Of a DNA stretch of 64,000 bases, positions 9,566 to 23,100 are shown piece by piece. Source of the stretch: Rusavskia elegans (lineage: Eukaryota; Ascomycota; Lecanoromycetes; Teloschistales; Teloschistaceae); contig SAUG01000020.1 in the NCBI GenBank assembly GCA_011316305.1, forward strand, positions 124,001 through 188,000, given 5' to 3'. Numbering within the stretch: position 1 is the first letter of the stretch; every line of letters starts with the position of its first letter. Under the pieces are notes generated by a model. It worked only from the letters and a program-made list of their open reading frames with translations, was not told the origin of the DNA and searched no databases. Position numbers and translations under genes: made by a program.

Positions 9566-11712
9566 ATGTCAACCGGCGAAAGGGCCCGACCGGTGGAGAG
9601 CCTTCCTGTTCACCAGCTGTCCATCGCGAACGCCTTCGATGGGTTGACTCCCAAAGAAAAGCTCTACAGTCATCATCTGGCCCGAGCTGCCTGGTCTGGT
9701 ACCAGGATTATTCTACGTCAGGTCTCCCCCGAAGCCAACTCCATATTTGATTTCATCATGGAGCTTGCTAGGTCCTGCCGAGAACAATTTTCCAGTAGCT
9801 GGGCTGATCTAGCAGTGACCTTCAATGTTCCTGAAGCCGACATGAAGTCCTTCTTGGAATATGCGGCAAGGTTTTTGTCGAACATCGGTAACTACTACGT
9901 AATTATCCCGTGCCTTTGACATTTGTGAAGCTCACTGAAATCTAGGGATCGGGCGATCAAAAATTCTCCCCAGAAATGCACGAGGAGTCTCTGGAAGCGA
10001 TTGCCCTTGCCTCTGATCGAGCAACAGCTCTCTTTACGAGCATCGCAAGGTCCTTGTTCTCGCCTCAACCGAGCAGTTTAGGCTATCCCACCGAACAGAC
10101 CCAGAGTGCCTACTATCCAGGAGAGGTACCAATTAGCTTGGATGAGATCGCGTATGTATCGCAGACTATGGAAAGTCATGCCATACACCCCGAGAACACT
10201 CGAATCCGCAAGATCCACGAAGGTGATCAAATCGTCTTCGAGGTTCTACAGGCATCAGTCGAGACAGGCGATGTTGTGAAAATTCTCAAGGCACAAGATC
10301 CGAAAGGATCGATACGTATCATCAAGGGCGACCATTCAGAAGAGCTTAAACGGATCTGCGGCAATCTTCGATCAGCTGCTCAATACGCTGCAAATCCACG
10401 CCAAAAGGAATTTCTCGATCAGTACGACCGAAGCTTCTGTACCGGCGATCTTGAAATTTACAAGGAATCCCAGAAGACATGGATCCGCGACACCGCTCCA
10501 TCGGTGGAAAACATATTTGGGTTTGTTGAGCCATATCGTGACCCTTTTGGAAGCAGGGCGGAATTTGAAGGGGTGGTAGCTATCGCCGACCGAGAAGAAA
10601 CTGCTGTATTGACAACGCTAGTGGAGCAGTCGTCGAATTTCATCAAGCAATTGCCTTGGACCGAAGGTTTCACGGAGAACGATGGAAAAGGGCCTTTTGA
10701 AAAGGCTCTCTTTGAGCCTCCCGATTTTTCAAGTATCCATGCGCTTGCGTACTGTTCTAGCATCATTTTCGGAGGCATCAATCTTCCGAACTATAACGAC
10801 ATTCGACAAGAGCATGGATTCAAGAACGTCATCATTGCTAATCGCATGTCTGCTGAAAGCAATGAGAATGACATATCTCCTTTTGTTCACGCGTCGGAAG
10901 CTGCAATGTTCCAGAAATACAAGTATCATGCCTATTACATTTGGGTAGTGTTACACGAATTACTCGGCCATGGCACAGGAAGAATGATGACCGAAGAGCA
11001 TGGAAAATTCAGCTTTGACGCAGAAAACCCACCCCACAATCCGCTCACGAAAACACCCATTAGCTCATGGTATCTTTCAGGTCAGACATGGACGGGCGTC
11101 TTTGGGGACCTAGCAACCACAGTGGACGAATGCCGGGCTGAGCTTGTTGGAGCCTATCTAATGGACAACATGGAGCTACTTGGTCTCTTCGGTTACACTC
11201 CCTGCAGCGAGATCAAGGCCCAAGATCTTACATACAACATGTACCTCCAACTCGGTGTCGATGGGTTGCGAGGTCTCCAGAACTTCAATGTGGACGGTGG
11301 GAAGTGGGGTCAGGCCCATAGCAGAGCTCATTTCGCGATGCTGAAATGTTTGCTTCGGGATGGTAATGGTTTCATGACGATACAATGCAACAGCGAGGCC
11401 AACGACCTTAGGGTCTCCGTTGACAGATCTCGAATACAGGCCGATGGAAAGACGGCACTCCGCGGAATGCTTCTCAGATTGCACATGTATCGGTGCACTG
11501 CTGACGTTGAAAATTGTCGCCAATATTATGAGGACCTCTCAAAGGTCGACGGACATTATCTGGAATGGAGAAGAATAGTGTTGGCACAGAAGCAGCCCAA
11601 ATGGGTCTTCGTTCAAGCGAACACTTTTCTTGATGGTGAAGAAGTATATCTGAAAGAGTACGAGGCCACACCTGAAGGTGTTATTCAGAGCTGGTCGGAG
11701 CGCGGGATTTAG
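9566..11712 (+). CDS. Dipeptidyl peptidase III (M49 zinc peptidase)
   Basis: Two exons, 9566-9898 and 9946-11712, with a 47-nt intron (GTAATT...TAG); 699 aa, close to the roughly 700 aa usual for DPP III. The hexapeptide zinc motif HELLGH, diagnostic of family M49 (one residue longer than HEXXH), is at residues 448-453. The second zinc/catalytic segment DECRAE follows at about 502-507. Other family landmarks are GNYY-GSGDQKF across the exon junction and the GTGRM turn just after the zinc motif. The enzyme removes dipeptides from the N-terminus of short peptides in the cytosol; no signal peptide is present, as expected. The frame is intact and all key residues are present. It converges with the next gene, with only 36 bp between stop codons. 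Confidence 0.95.
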
Positions 11713-11748
11713 GGCCCAAGAGAGTGATGCTTTGAACTCGAAAGAGTA

Positions 11749-13186
11749 TCATTGGCGAGCCAGCTGGACCATTTGCAGTACGACTTGGAAGAATGACAAC
11801 ATGATAGAGACAGCACCGAATATCAAGACAGTCCAGAAAGTGTACCAACCGGCAGAGTCTCGTTTATCTCGCCAGAGCTCTCTCCAGCTTCTCGGTTTCC
11901 TTGCTGAAAGTATCTTGTGTAGCCTTGATATTCTGCTCCTCAAGACAGGGAAGTCTTGCTTCAGGTCATACGAGTCCTTGTCAAGAGATTCTTTCGTAAG
12001 CCTGAACGATATGTGTCCACACATTCGGGACAACACTTGATCTTGAACGTTTCCTGAAAGTCCAGCAGCTGGTCCACACCTGCTGAAAAGCTTTCGGGCC
12101 TGCTTATTCTGTCCGAACAACAGTCTGTAGGACGTCAATGTTTCTTTGAGCATCTGATGTACATCTTCTTCGGTGGCCCACTGCCGTGAAGAGGAGGCTG
12201 GCGAAGCAGCTGCGTGAATCACACTTGTCTCCTTTTCCTCGGTCTGCGCGGCTGTGTAGTGGACAGCGCAGAAGGAGGGGAACCGAAAAAGAAAGATGGA
12301 GTTGGTTCGTTCGTCGAATTCGAGGTGGCACGACAAGACGTCCACCCATTTGAGCTTGACATGGCCGATTGAGTCCAGCAAGAAGGCGTTAAATGTGTCC
12401 GGCCCTATGGCTTCTAAATCCTCGAATGCTCTTTTTTCCTCCAATTCGGTGCTAGTACAGTAATTCGCCGGCGGGAGCAGGATCCCGAAGCCCATGAGGA
12501 ATTCATGGATTGGTCTTTTTGTAGATAGATGGTTTTGCTTCAGCGCCATGAAGGCTTGGCCACGGTATCCGTCTTGCTCGTCGGCTACTGCAAGCTGCTG
12601 GGGAGGGCAAATTCCAAGCGCTGGCCGGTACAACATAGTCTGCCACCCGAGAACGGCAAAGACAAAATTTCGTGCCTCCAAAGGGCCTTCCTTCCGAGTT
12701 GCAACTTCCAGCACTCCTTCTTTGACAAGATGCTCGGCGATATCATCGATACTTGGAGATTTGGCCATCTTGGCGCATTTGGCAATCTCTGAGAAAGCTT
12801 CGGCAAGTGGGAGTGTCCATTGGGTCGCAGTGCTCAAGTCGTGGCCCACAACTACCGACAATGTTGATGTGGGAAGTGTCTTCAATTGATCCTTGAGCCA
12901 TGTTGTGTACCAATCCAAGCATTGATTGCAGGTAATTGGATCCGGGCCTTTAGAAGGAAAGATCGACAACAGGACAGACGTAGGTAGCTGCGCAACTTCT
13001 GCAACCTGTCAGCATTTTCTTGTACTCTATCGCTACTCAGGGTTTACCTAAGTTGTCCTTTGACCCTTTCAAATCAGTGTCTCTGCTCCCAGAGCGAAGA
13101 GCTGCCAGGCGGCCCAAAACTGATTTCTTAGACCCTTCCGACAGGGTTCTCACAGCATCTGAAGGACGACGGCGAGGAGTATCCAT
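11749..13186 (-). CDS. Unknown protein with C-terminal membrane anchor
   Basis: Two exons: 13186-13048 (donor GTAAAC) and 12998-11749 (acceptor GCAG), phase 1, 462 aa. The N-terminus is basic and Ser-rich (MDTPRRRPSD), and the middle is globular with no motif I recognise. A Cys-containing segment near residues 370-385 (GCAGL-like turn, LSRMCGH) precedes a helical stretch rich in Arg/Lys. A single strong hydrophobic segment (TFWTVLIFGAVSIMLSFF) starts about 30 residues from the C-terminus. This suggests a tail-anchored protein facing the cytosol. Similar proteins of about 400-500 aa with one late membrane span are common among uncharacterised Pezizomycotina proteins, but I cannot assign a function. 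It overlaps nothing and ends 36 bp from DPP III. Confidence 0.75.
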
Positions 13187-13855
13187 AACCAGTCAATAAC
13201 ATGAGTGAGGTTGGTTGGCAACGATGCAAGAAATGGGACAATTCAAGAGGCAAGTAATGCTACTTATGTGATTAGGGGTTGCCGCCCCCATTCAGGCATG
13301 CAGTAAGGCTGACCACTTATCTGCAGGCCACTACGGAGTAGCTGCCGCCAGCCTTGATACAAAAGTTTCTCCGAGTAAGGCCATGGCTTTGACACGGATA
13401 TCTTCTATTTGGTCATTGAGCACCTTGTTCTTAGATATCTAACATGCGCGATAACTTAGTCATGATCCATCATACCACCTACAACATGCATCAAGTCCCT
13501 TTTGTTTTAAAGAAAGACCTTGGTGAATTTCTATAAGGCAAGAGTTGGAACCAGCCACCTGCCGTTTTTGGAGAAGGCTGCGACATATTGCTTCCGTAAG
13601 CGCTCGCAAGCAAAATGCCAGCCAATGATGTTGTAGCATTATGCGAAAGCGGTGCCACTCTTTCCCGTCATTTCCCCCGCATCCTCAGCTTGTACACTAC
13701 CCCTGCACTGTTGTTTTAGCAACAATCGGCGTACGCACCTGGAGACCAAATCCAGGAGTCGAACGAGCCTTGCACGTAGCTGGCAATATATGTCCTAAGC
13801 GGACCTCATATTGTCATACCATAGCAGGTGAACCACATTAATAGGCTCGATAGGG
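13187..13855. other. Divergent intergenic region
   Basis: Separates the unknown - strand gene from the + strand NB-ARC/TPR gene and presumably contains both promoters. No further structure noticed. Confidence 0.45.
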
Positions 13856-16800
13856 ATGGAAAAACCGGCGGCTAATCGGTATTGCGGGTGAAACCTCAGC
13901 GCAATGCAAATTTGCTGACAACTGGTATCAAGGCCTTCCAGTCCGCTTTGGAACAGGGCGCTTGAACGGTACAAAGCAGAGCTCGAAGATGACGATATAG
14001 ATGAGTACCAAGCGATACTCGAAGATGGTACCCTAGAAGACCTTGTGGATCAGATCAAGACGTTCCAACCACCCAATGCTCGCGAGAAGGCCGTGGTCAA
14101 CCGGCTGGATTCGATCCTGAGGTTCATCAACGACTTCTCGGTAGTTGTTGCTGTATGTCTTGGCACGGAGGCAAAACTTGCAGCTCTTGTCTGGGGTAGC
14201 ATTCGTATCATATTGACACTTGCGTCGTCTACCAGCGATACCCTGCGAGATATTGTCGATGTGCTAGAGGAGCTCAGCCTGACCCTTCCCCGATTCAAAT
14301 ACTATGAGCGGACTCTGCCCCTCGACGATGCATTCGAGGCCGCCTTGATCGATGTCTACGCAGAAGTTATTTGCTTCTATGCTCGGACCATACACTTCTA
14401 TCGAATCAATCCGCATGGAATCCTACGTCGTAATGCTTGGGCAGATTTTTACGGCGACTTCAGCAAGACCATACAGAGGATCAAACGTCTGTCGTCGGTG
14501 GTTGAAAGTGAAGCGGATGCCGCCCGTATGAGACTTGAGAAGAATGGTTACGCCGAAGTGCTCGAGCTGATGAAAACGTTGAAAGCAAATCGGATAAGCC
14601 ACAAGGTCAAGCCTTGCTATTACGTGCCACATGGCGTCACTTCTCGTTTTTGGGGTAGAGAAGACGAGCTGAGAAAGGTTCAAGATGCTTTAGATCCATC
14701 TGATGAGCAGCAAGGACAGAGATCTATTGCACTGTGGGGTATGGGAGGTGTCGGAAAGACGCAAGTTGCTTTGCGCTACGCATCTATCAGCCGGCAGCGT
14801 TTCCAGACCATCTTGTGGGTACCTGCAGATAGCAACGTTCAGCTTTTGCAGAGCTTCCGAGAAATCGCCAACCGGCTTGGCCTAGTCCAAACGCATGAGG
14901 AGACTGAAGATGCTATGAGCGCGATGATGAAAGTGAAGACTTGGCTTACTGACGCCGGTATGTTGCCCGCTAGTTTTACGAAAATTTAGCTCACATTTTC
15001 AAGACCACCGCTGGCTACTGGTCTTCGATAACGCAGAAGACCTAGACCTTCTCAATCACGCGTGGCCGTACGATGCTCAAGGGTCGATTTTGATAACCAC
15101 ACGTAATCCGAACTTAGCCTTGGATCCCGCAGCTGGAGGACTTCAGATACAGCCCTTTAATGAACTTGATGGTGCAAAGTTCCTGCTGAACCTCATCAAC
15201 GTTGATGCCGATTCCCCGCTAAATCAAAACCTAGCAAAGGAAATCGCTCACGCTCTTGGGTCCTTACCACTGGCTCTCAATCAGATTGGTGGCTTCATGA
15301 ACCAGCGCAAAATGCCCATGAAAGACTTTCTCCCATTATACAAACGTACCGCTGAAAGGATTGACTCGAAGAAGACGGGAATCACAAATTATGACCACTC
15401 GATCAGCACGGTATGGGAGATGTCTCTCAACAAAATTTCTGGCCATGGTCGCTTGCTACAACAAATCCTCGCGTTCCTGGACCCTGATAAGATCGATCAA
15501 GAAATCCTGACAGGAGGATCACAAGCCCTCGTTATGGAGCGCCCCGACATCGGATTTTTGAGTGACGAGCTGGACTTACTTGATGCAGAAGAAGCTCTTT
15601 TACAGGCTGCTCTGATCAACAAAGACAGCGATACGGGTTTTCTCTCTATCCACAGGCTTATCCAAGCTGCTGTCATTCGTAGACTATCGTCCGAGGAAAG
15701 AGCCGCTACTTTTGACACTGTGGTGAGATTACTATGCTGGGGCTTTCCGAACACATTCAGTAAGGACGTTGGGCATCAGCATCAAAGCTGGGAAAACAGT
15801 GAGAAGTGTCTACTCCACATTGACCATATAATCAAGAACAAGGCGGACTACAAAATTATTCCTCCCGATCCGCAATATTATGCAGAAGTCCTCTTACGTT
15901 GTTCCTGGTACTTGTATGAGCGAGAGTGCTATGACACAGCTCGAATATTCATGAAAGAAGCTCTAGACAACTTTCAGGATCGTTTCAGTCTGGCGTTTGC
16001 CAGCGCCGTTGAGCTTCTTGGGCTCATTGACATGGACACCAACTTTCAAAGGAAAGCATTGCAATCGTTCACCCAAAGCATGCACATTCGAAAAACCCTT
16101 CTCGGTCCAGAGGACCCATTCATAGCTGCAAGTCTCACGACTCTTGGGATTGTTCATACAGAGCTTGGCAATTTGGATGAAGCATATGCATATCACAATG
16201 AAGCTATAGACATCCGTTTGAGGACCAAGAGTGATAGGATAGGCAACTCGTATAGCAACATGTCTAGTCTTTTACTCAGAATGGGTAAAGCCGACGAGGC
16301 GGAAGAGATGCTCAAGCGATGTCCCTCGTTGAAAGATTTCACAGATGAAACGTTTATACAAACTGGAAATCCTCGTTTCTCCGGGTATGGCTCCATGATT
16401 GACAACCTTGCGAAAGATTCTGCTAAGCTAGGAACAGCGACATGGTTCTGCTTGCCCGCATCAGGGAGCGACAAGGCCGACTCGAGGAGGCTACGAGTCT
16501 GGCTTCGAAAGCACTTGGTTTCCGCCAGAAATTGCTTGGTAACCGCCTGAAAACCTGCGACTCGCTGTACCAGGTGGCAAGTATCCTCACCATACGTGGA
16601 AATATTGCTTCAGCTATGTACGTATAGCATGTGGCTAGCGTAATATTCTTGCACGCTTGGCGCCGCCACACCACCATATAGTTGCTTACCTTTTCTAGCG
16701 ACCTGCTGGACGAGTGCGCTACAATGTCTCAAAGCCTGCCTGAAGGTGAAGGCCAATTAGCCAGAGCTTGGTACAAGTTGCACACGCTTTATGCGCAGGA

Positions 16801-16936
16801 ACGGAAGATACAGCAGAGCGAAGAACTTGAGAACAAGGCCAGGGCGTTGAGAAAGAAGATACTAAACAGTGGTGAGCCAGAAGAAGATGACTCTGAAGAA
16901 AGCTACAACAGGCTCAATTTGTGGATGCTATGGTAG
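13856..16936 (+). CDS. STAND protein: helical N-domain, NB-ARC, TPR
   Basis: Five exons: 13856-13887, 13942-14957, 15004-16384, 16438-16617, 16699-16936; 948 aa with all phases consistent. Residues about 12-220 form an all-helical N-terminal domain of the kind fungal STAND proteins carry (I recall it as DUF7708-like; not checked). NB-ARC signatures follow in order: a GREDEL lead-in, Walker A GMGGVGKT at about 278-285, kinase-2 WLLVFDNAE just after the third exon start, ILITTRN, and LGSLPLAL (the GLPLA-type motif). The C-terminal third is a set of kinesin-light-chain-style TPRs (GNLDEAYAYHNEAIDIR, QGRLEEATSLASKALGF). By family analogy it is an NLR-like signalling ATPase that oligomerises on ligand binding to the TPRs, as in allorecognition and cell-death proteins. 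The 5' exon is short (32 nt) but its intron has a good GCTGAC branch site. Confidence 0.88.
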
Positions 16937-17569
16937 CTTTGGGGTCAACAACATGTATCACGTTTCCTTGAACGACGTACAGGATGTCTGAGAGTTGGTA
17001 GGGGCCTTCGCACAATCTTGCCACTGGACAGCAAATCAGCGATGACTGCGGAATAATGCTAATACAGCGTGGTTCGCGTACCCATTTCGGCATAACCTTA
17101 AGAAGCAATACTTAAATCGATGCTCTTTGGTTTTATCTGGCCTCTCCAGATGATCAAAATGCGCAAAGTCGTCAAAGTAAGGTGCTTCGCTAGATCGATC
17201 CGGTAAGTCTTCAACATAACGCTGCTTCTCTCACGGTCATGGCAAGGCACGGTCGTTCCTGCGATTACATGTAACACATGCTATGTCAGTGTAAACCTAG
17301 CTATTCCCGACCCATCTGTCACTCTCTTGTCAGCAGCGCTGGAGACGAGGTAAGCAATAAGGTGTCCCATGTTAATTCGATCTCATGCCCTCTAGGACCC
17401 TCCGAGTTACGGGAAGACAGAGAGGGTCGGGCTATTGGTTCTGGCTCTCGTGCTGGAACCTACTACCCCATTGACCTACCACATGCTCGGTTCAAATGTA
17501 TGCTGGCTGGTGATTGTTCAAAGCTTACTAGTGGTAGAGTATCTGCCTGTTGGGTAGTATTGACCTAAG

Positions 17570-17911
17570 TTGTACGTGAAGCTGAGGCTAAGGCGATCTT
17601 CTGCCTCGACGGAAATAAGGTTCGACGAAAGCCTGGAGGATACGAAGGAGAAGAAGTGGAACATACCAGCCGGCCAGACCAGCAAACTTGGATTCGCCCC
17701 GGCTCTCAAGTGCACAAAAGGTTTGTCTCCATTGCCGCCCTTCTCAAGTAACTTATCGGCCAGCGATGTTCTGACAACCCTTGCAACTACAGGCACTCTC
17801 AAGTGCAACAAAGACAGCACTGGCGACGCATACACCGGTTTCAAAGAAGCGGGCGAGATTGCAGGGACTTACGATGTCATTTCGACGTCTTGGAGACCTA
17901 GTGTGGCCTAG
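17570..17911 (+). pseudogene. Possible fragment of a small secreted protein
   Basis: Two protein-like blocks, NIPAGQTSKLGFAPALKC and LKCNKDSTGDAYTGF, flank what looks like an intron (donor GTTTGT near 17720, acceptor CAG at about 17793). Joined, they would continue KCTKG-TLKC in frame. The upstream part (RRSSASTEIRFDE) shows no start codon with a signal peptide in a convenient place. I have a faint sense of similarity to small Cys-containing extracellular proteins but cannot name one. It may be a 5'-truncated relic or the last exons of a gene whose start I missed. Confidence 0.25.
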
Positions 17912-19601
17912 AGAAAGACACGAGGAGCAGGGGAACCCACCTGTGGTGAGCAGGCAACGGATCTATCCCGGTACTTTGGCCATTGAAACTCACATGCTTG
18001 TTATTCAAGTAGCCCACGAAGCAATGATGTAAGATATTTGCCGTACTGCCCGCGAACCATCCCTTATAGATCGTTCCTGAAATCTGACAATGGATTTCCT
18101 GCTTGCTACGATTAGTAACTTAGCTGTCTCCCGATCTCCGGAGATTTGTACCCTTCAAAAGAGTATTAATCGCATGCTTTTCCCGAAAACAGACACAGCC
18201 CTAAAGAAGGAAACATCGAAGAACCTAACTGATCCCATGTATTACCAGTACACCACGATCGACACCTTTATCGCCTTCATTCAAGAGACGTCATTCCATA
18301 CAAACCCAGCACGCATGATACTCTCTGCTTGTCTGAGTCCTGAGGTCGTGTATACGGTCCAAATATACTCGAACATGTGAGCGGCGTTGTTGCTACAGTA
18401 GGCGAAAACAGTGCATTTAATCATTCAAGAGGTGAGATGGCCAGATTTGTACGCTGTTGGACGAGGCATCAAGACTTCTGCTTCATAGGAGCTCGCCCAT
18501 GGCACCAGCAAGGTCGGCCAAAACCAGCCAGCTTTGACTCGTTTGTCGGAGGTCTGGTCGAACCACGGAATCCAACTAGAAATCATTCTGCCCGCCCCCT
18601 CCACAGCTGCTTCTCCAAACCGCAACATATGCGGCCCTACAAACCAAATTCCCAGCGATTCCCCCGACACTTGCTTCGCAAAACCCATGCGCATCGAGGC
18701 TGATGCCAGCCCCGGCACCTACAGCATCACGGCCATAAAACTACAATTTCCAATAAAATACAACGAGATTTGCGGTCCTGTCATCAACGAGCTTTGCCAG
18801 ACCATGTCCCTGGCCAACGTCACGCTGGGAATATGATATCTCGCTAGGACCAAAGCCCCAACGCACGATTGTCAGATTGGATTCTATTTGCCGGCGCTGG
18901 AGAGCGCGGCGCCGAAACCCCGTACCGTGGGTGAGGATCTGAACAATGGAAGTCAGTGTAAGACTATCCTGGGGGCGATGCGGACGATTCCGTTGGCTTA
19001 TAAAACGGATCTCCGGGCGGTGACGGTGAACTTGGTGAAACCTCCGGTAAAGGTTGGAGGGTGTGGGCGCTGAACGATGGTGGTAGTAGTGAAGCCACTG
19101 ATGGTAAGTCCGACTTTCGTACTTTGGCTCCTTGAAGTAGGCGTTGGTATATGTGGGAGACGTTTGCTGATGATGTTATAGGTTAAGCTGTAATTGCCGG
19201 ACATCCGAGTTATATCTGGCATTTCTTGATGCATGAACGCAGCCGACAGATAGGTTGGGGGAAATATGTGATCCCCTATTAGCTGGCGATGGTGAATGTA
19301 TGTAACAAGTCGGGGCGTAGAAATAGAGCATTGCAAGCGAGTCTGATGCAAGATGGTCTAGGCAGTTGGTTTGAAAGTGAAATTAGCATGGTAGCTTTGG
19401 AAAGGGGTACCTCGATATCGGAAGCTAGATTGATAATAAAAGTTTAGACATATGCATTTGAGCCGATACTCGCCTATATCTGTCCTTCTCCATTCTAAAT
19501 CTAGTCATCTTTGCGCAAAGCGTCCTGGAGATTCAACTTGTATTACGGTCAGTATTCCTTACTGCAGGTATAACGATGCTCCCTGACGATTTCACGGGTC
19601 T

Positions 19602-19630
19602 GTTGCAGATTCAGCAACAGAATCTGCAAC
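19602..19630. repeat. Perfect 11-bp inverted repeat, 7-nt loop
   Basis: GTTGCAGATTC at 19602-19612 is followed after 7 nt by its exact complement GAATCTGCAAC at 19620-19630. There is no gene context to interpret it. Confidence 0.6.
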
Positions 19631-20007
19631 CTCGACGCCCACGGCCAATCATCAACGCTGGCGTCACGGTCGCTGTAAATCTAACAGTACCACCTCCTCT
19701 ACTTCTCTACCCGGGGTCATTCGTTCTGCTCCTCTACGAACGATACTAACAGCCCATGTCAGCAGCTCAATCAGAATCAGTCGATGCCCTCGTCAGCTTC
19801 GTCTTCAATCCCTGCTGGGTCATGTGGTGTTAGAACGCAACGGATTATTTGGACAGATTTGACTTTCCGAGCGCTATGAAAAAAGTAGAAGAACATGTAA
19901 AAGGGAGGGATAAAGCATTGCTAGATTAGGTAGAAGGGAGTGTAAGTGGGACGTGGGAGGTGTGGGAGGACATTGGTACCCCTATCATCATGCACCCACG
20001 GCTCTTG

Positions 20008-20046
20008 CATGCCAAGCCGGGTGTCGCCATAGCCAGGCTTGGCATG
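20008..20046. repeat. Perfect 11-bp inverted repeat, 17-nt loop
   Basis: CATGCCAAGCC at 20008-20018 pairs with GGCTTGGCATG at 20036-20046. It lies about 140 bp upstream of the hydrolase/NACHT/ankyrin start codon, so it could be a dyad in that promoter; this is only a suggestion. Confidence 0.55.
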
Positions 20047-20187
20047 GCTGAACAACTTCTGTCAGTCTTCAATCACCATCCTCTCTGTCCGACCTGGAGA
20101 TCATCTCGAAATGTGCCGTTGAGCAAAGATGAGTGTATAGACTGCGAGTCCCGACCCTAGCGAATGGCTTGACAGGGTGGATCAACC

Positions 20188-23100
20188 ATGTCGACCATGA
20201 CCCTTCAGCCTGAAGCCACCGGCCTTTCACTGGTTGTGAATCCTAGTACGCCTACTCTTGAGTAAGATTATTATGCTTTCCTTTCTCGCGATGGGCAGAA
20301 AGAGCCGGACACTAAGCCTTTATTTTATGCTTCGGCAGGACATCCGATATGGCTGGCGGTCGAGGTATCGGATGCCTACTCCGCATTAAAGCTGACGTTC
20401 TGTAGCGTCGTGTTCGTACATGGATTCAATGGAGATGCGTTGCGAACTTGGAGACACAAGACCGCTCGTTTTTCCGGGGGTCCGCAACAACATACCATCA
20501 ATGAGCGCCCGACCAAAGTCCCTCGCCTCATGTCTTCTCTCTCTCGCCACGCGGACAACGGTGAACTCGTGTACTGGCCGAAACATTTACTTCCAGAAGC
20601 TCTTCCCTCTGCTCGCGTCTTCGTCTACGGATACGATACTAAAGTCCGCCACACTTTGGGAGCGCCTGTCAGCAAAAACAACGTATATGATATTGCATCG
20701 GACTTCCTCCGGACCTTGGAAACTGAACGCCGATCACAGCCGTCTCGGCCACTGATGTTCATTGCTCATAGCCTTGGCGGTATAGTCGTCAAAGAGTTGC
20801 TCCGACAATCATATGGACATCAAGTTCATCACAGCCACCTTCATCGAATCTACAAGGCTACTGCAGCCGTTATGTTCTTCGGGACGCCTCATGGTGGCGC
20901 AGATCCTCGTGGTTTCCGTGAGCATGCCGTAGAGCAGGTAGTAAGAGCTGCAGGCCTCACGGTCAACGAGCAGATTGTGAGCACGCTCCTGCCGACTTCT
21001 GAACGACTACGAGAGCTGCGCGACGAATTCGGGCTTATGGCTCGACGTGAGGACTGGATTATATACTCATTCCAAGAACAGTACGGAGTCCAGTATTTGG
21101 GAGGCAAGAAGGCAAGTCTTTCTTTCTATTCTTTCTATTGCAATCCAGTCAAGCGTGACACATCGACTAGTCTTTTTGCTATCAGAGTAAAATCAATCTT
21201 TCTGACTGGCTCTTGTTTAGGTAGTTGAGGACGTATCTTCTTGCCTTGGCGATCCTAGTCTCGAGACAACACAGCACATTGCAAGTGATCACATGGATAT
21301 GTGTCGGTTCAGTGGAGTGCAAGATCACGAATACAGAAAGGTAATTGGTGCCCTTGATTTCATCAAGGCTCGAATGTCAGAAAAGCAGGTAGACATCGAG
21401 CAGTCAAGTGCGTAAGCTACGCTCATTGCAGTAGCCAGTACGCTGAGATCGTTATAGGCGCCACGCCAGAGCTCACTGGAAATCAGAGGCAGCTGATACT
21501 GGACGCCATGTGGTTTCGTGCGATTGACGCACGATATGCGACGATTAAGGCCGCCCATGCCAAGACCTGCAAATGGTTGCTTCAAAGATCGGAGTATCAA
21601 GACTGGCTTAACGTCGCTAAGATCTCTACTCACCATGGACTTTTTTGGATCAAGGGCAAACCCGGGTCTGGCAAATCGACTTTACTCAAGTTCGCTGTCC
21701 AAAGTGTTCGCAAAGCGATGAAATCGGCGGTCGTAATCTGCTTCTTCTTCAACGCAAGAGGCGAGGGCTTGGAGAAATCAACGTTAGGAATGTATCGATC
21801 TCTGTTATCTCAACTTCTTCGTGCGCTTCCAGATATTCAAGAGATTCTCGACCACTTCACACCTGTCCAAGATGCAGACACCATTGACTGGCATCTTGAC
21901 CTTCTCCGAAGCCTCTTTGCTGCTGCTATACAGCGCTTAGGAGAGCGTCATTTGATTTGCTTCATCGACGCACTGGACGAGTCTGACGAAGATCAGATAC
22001 GAGATTTAGTGGTCTTTCTGGAAGAGCTTGGGCGCCCTGCAGCATCATCTCCGATCAACTTCCGGGTCTGCCTTTCAAGTCGTCATTATCCACATATATC
22101 CATCAGCAATGGTATCGAAATGACCCTAGAAGGGCAGGAGGGCCATGATCAAGATATCTCAAACTTCCTCAGTAGCGAGCTGAAAGCTGGGAATGGCACA
22201 GTGTTCGAAGCCATCAAGGATGAAATACTCAAGCGTGCCTCTGGCGTATTCCTCTGGGTCGCTCTCGTCGTGCAGATACTCAGCAAGGAACATGACCATG
22301 GCCGCGTTCATGCCCTTCGAAGACGGCTTAAAGAGATTCCAGACGGACTGGACAAATTGTTTGAGGACATATTGACACGGGACAATGCACATTTCGAAGA
22401 ACTCATCCTGTGTCTTCAATGGATCCTCTACGCCGAACGTCCCCTGAAACGAGAGGAGCTTTACTACGCGATCCTGTCTGGCTCAGATGAAGAGGCACTG
22501 ACACCTTGGGACCCTGAGATGGTGACTGCACAGGACATCGACAAGTTCATTTTGAGTTGCTCGAAAGGGCTTGCGGAGACTACGAAATCCAAAAGCCAAA
22601 CCGTACAATTTATTCATGAGTCGGTACGAGATTTCCTCCTCGGGAAGAATGGGATGAATAAGTTAAGATCCGAGCTTGACTTCGGCCAAAGCCATGAACG
22701 TCTAAAGCAGTGCTGTTACTCTTACATGAAGATCGACGTATCTGCAGACCTTCCCCGGGACACGAAATTGCCAAAAGCGTCTACTCCGGAAGCCAAAGAT
22801 CTTCGTACCCGGATTTCTATGAAGTTTCCCTTCCTTGAATACGCTGTACATAACGTACTTATCCATGCGGATCATGCTGGCAAACATGGCATGTCTCAAG
22901 ACTTGTTCCTACAATATTTTACTACCGGCCAATTGATATTCCTCGATAACATGTTGGAAAGATACCAGATCCATCGTCGCGCTAATAAAGATACTTCCGA
23001 TCTACTGTTGATAGCTACTCAGAAGGACCTGGCTGAGCTGGTTCGGACTTACGGACGATTATACCATAGCGACGGCTTAGCTTGCAACCCAGACATACTC

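Larger units (their letters stand above)
16937..20187. other. Long spacer with relic frames and hairpins
   Basis: No intact gene recognised. It contains a possible secreted-protein fragment (17570-17911), frames at 18534-18836 (with a DTCFAKPMRIEAD segment) and 18888-19073 that look protein-like but have no start, splice pattern or family, and two perfect 11-bp inverted repeats (19602-19630 and 20008-20046). The rest is featureless to me. Confidence 0.4.

Noticed and set aside
18534..19073. Adjacent + strand frames considered as a secreted-protein gene
   Set aside because: No start with signal peptide, no usable splice sites joining the frames, and no family recognised; left as part of the spacer description.
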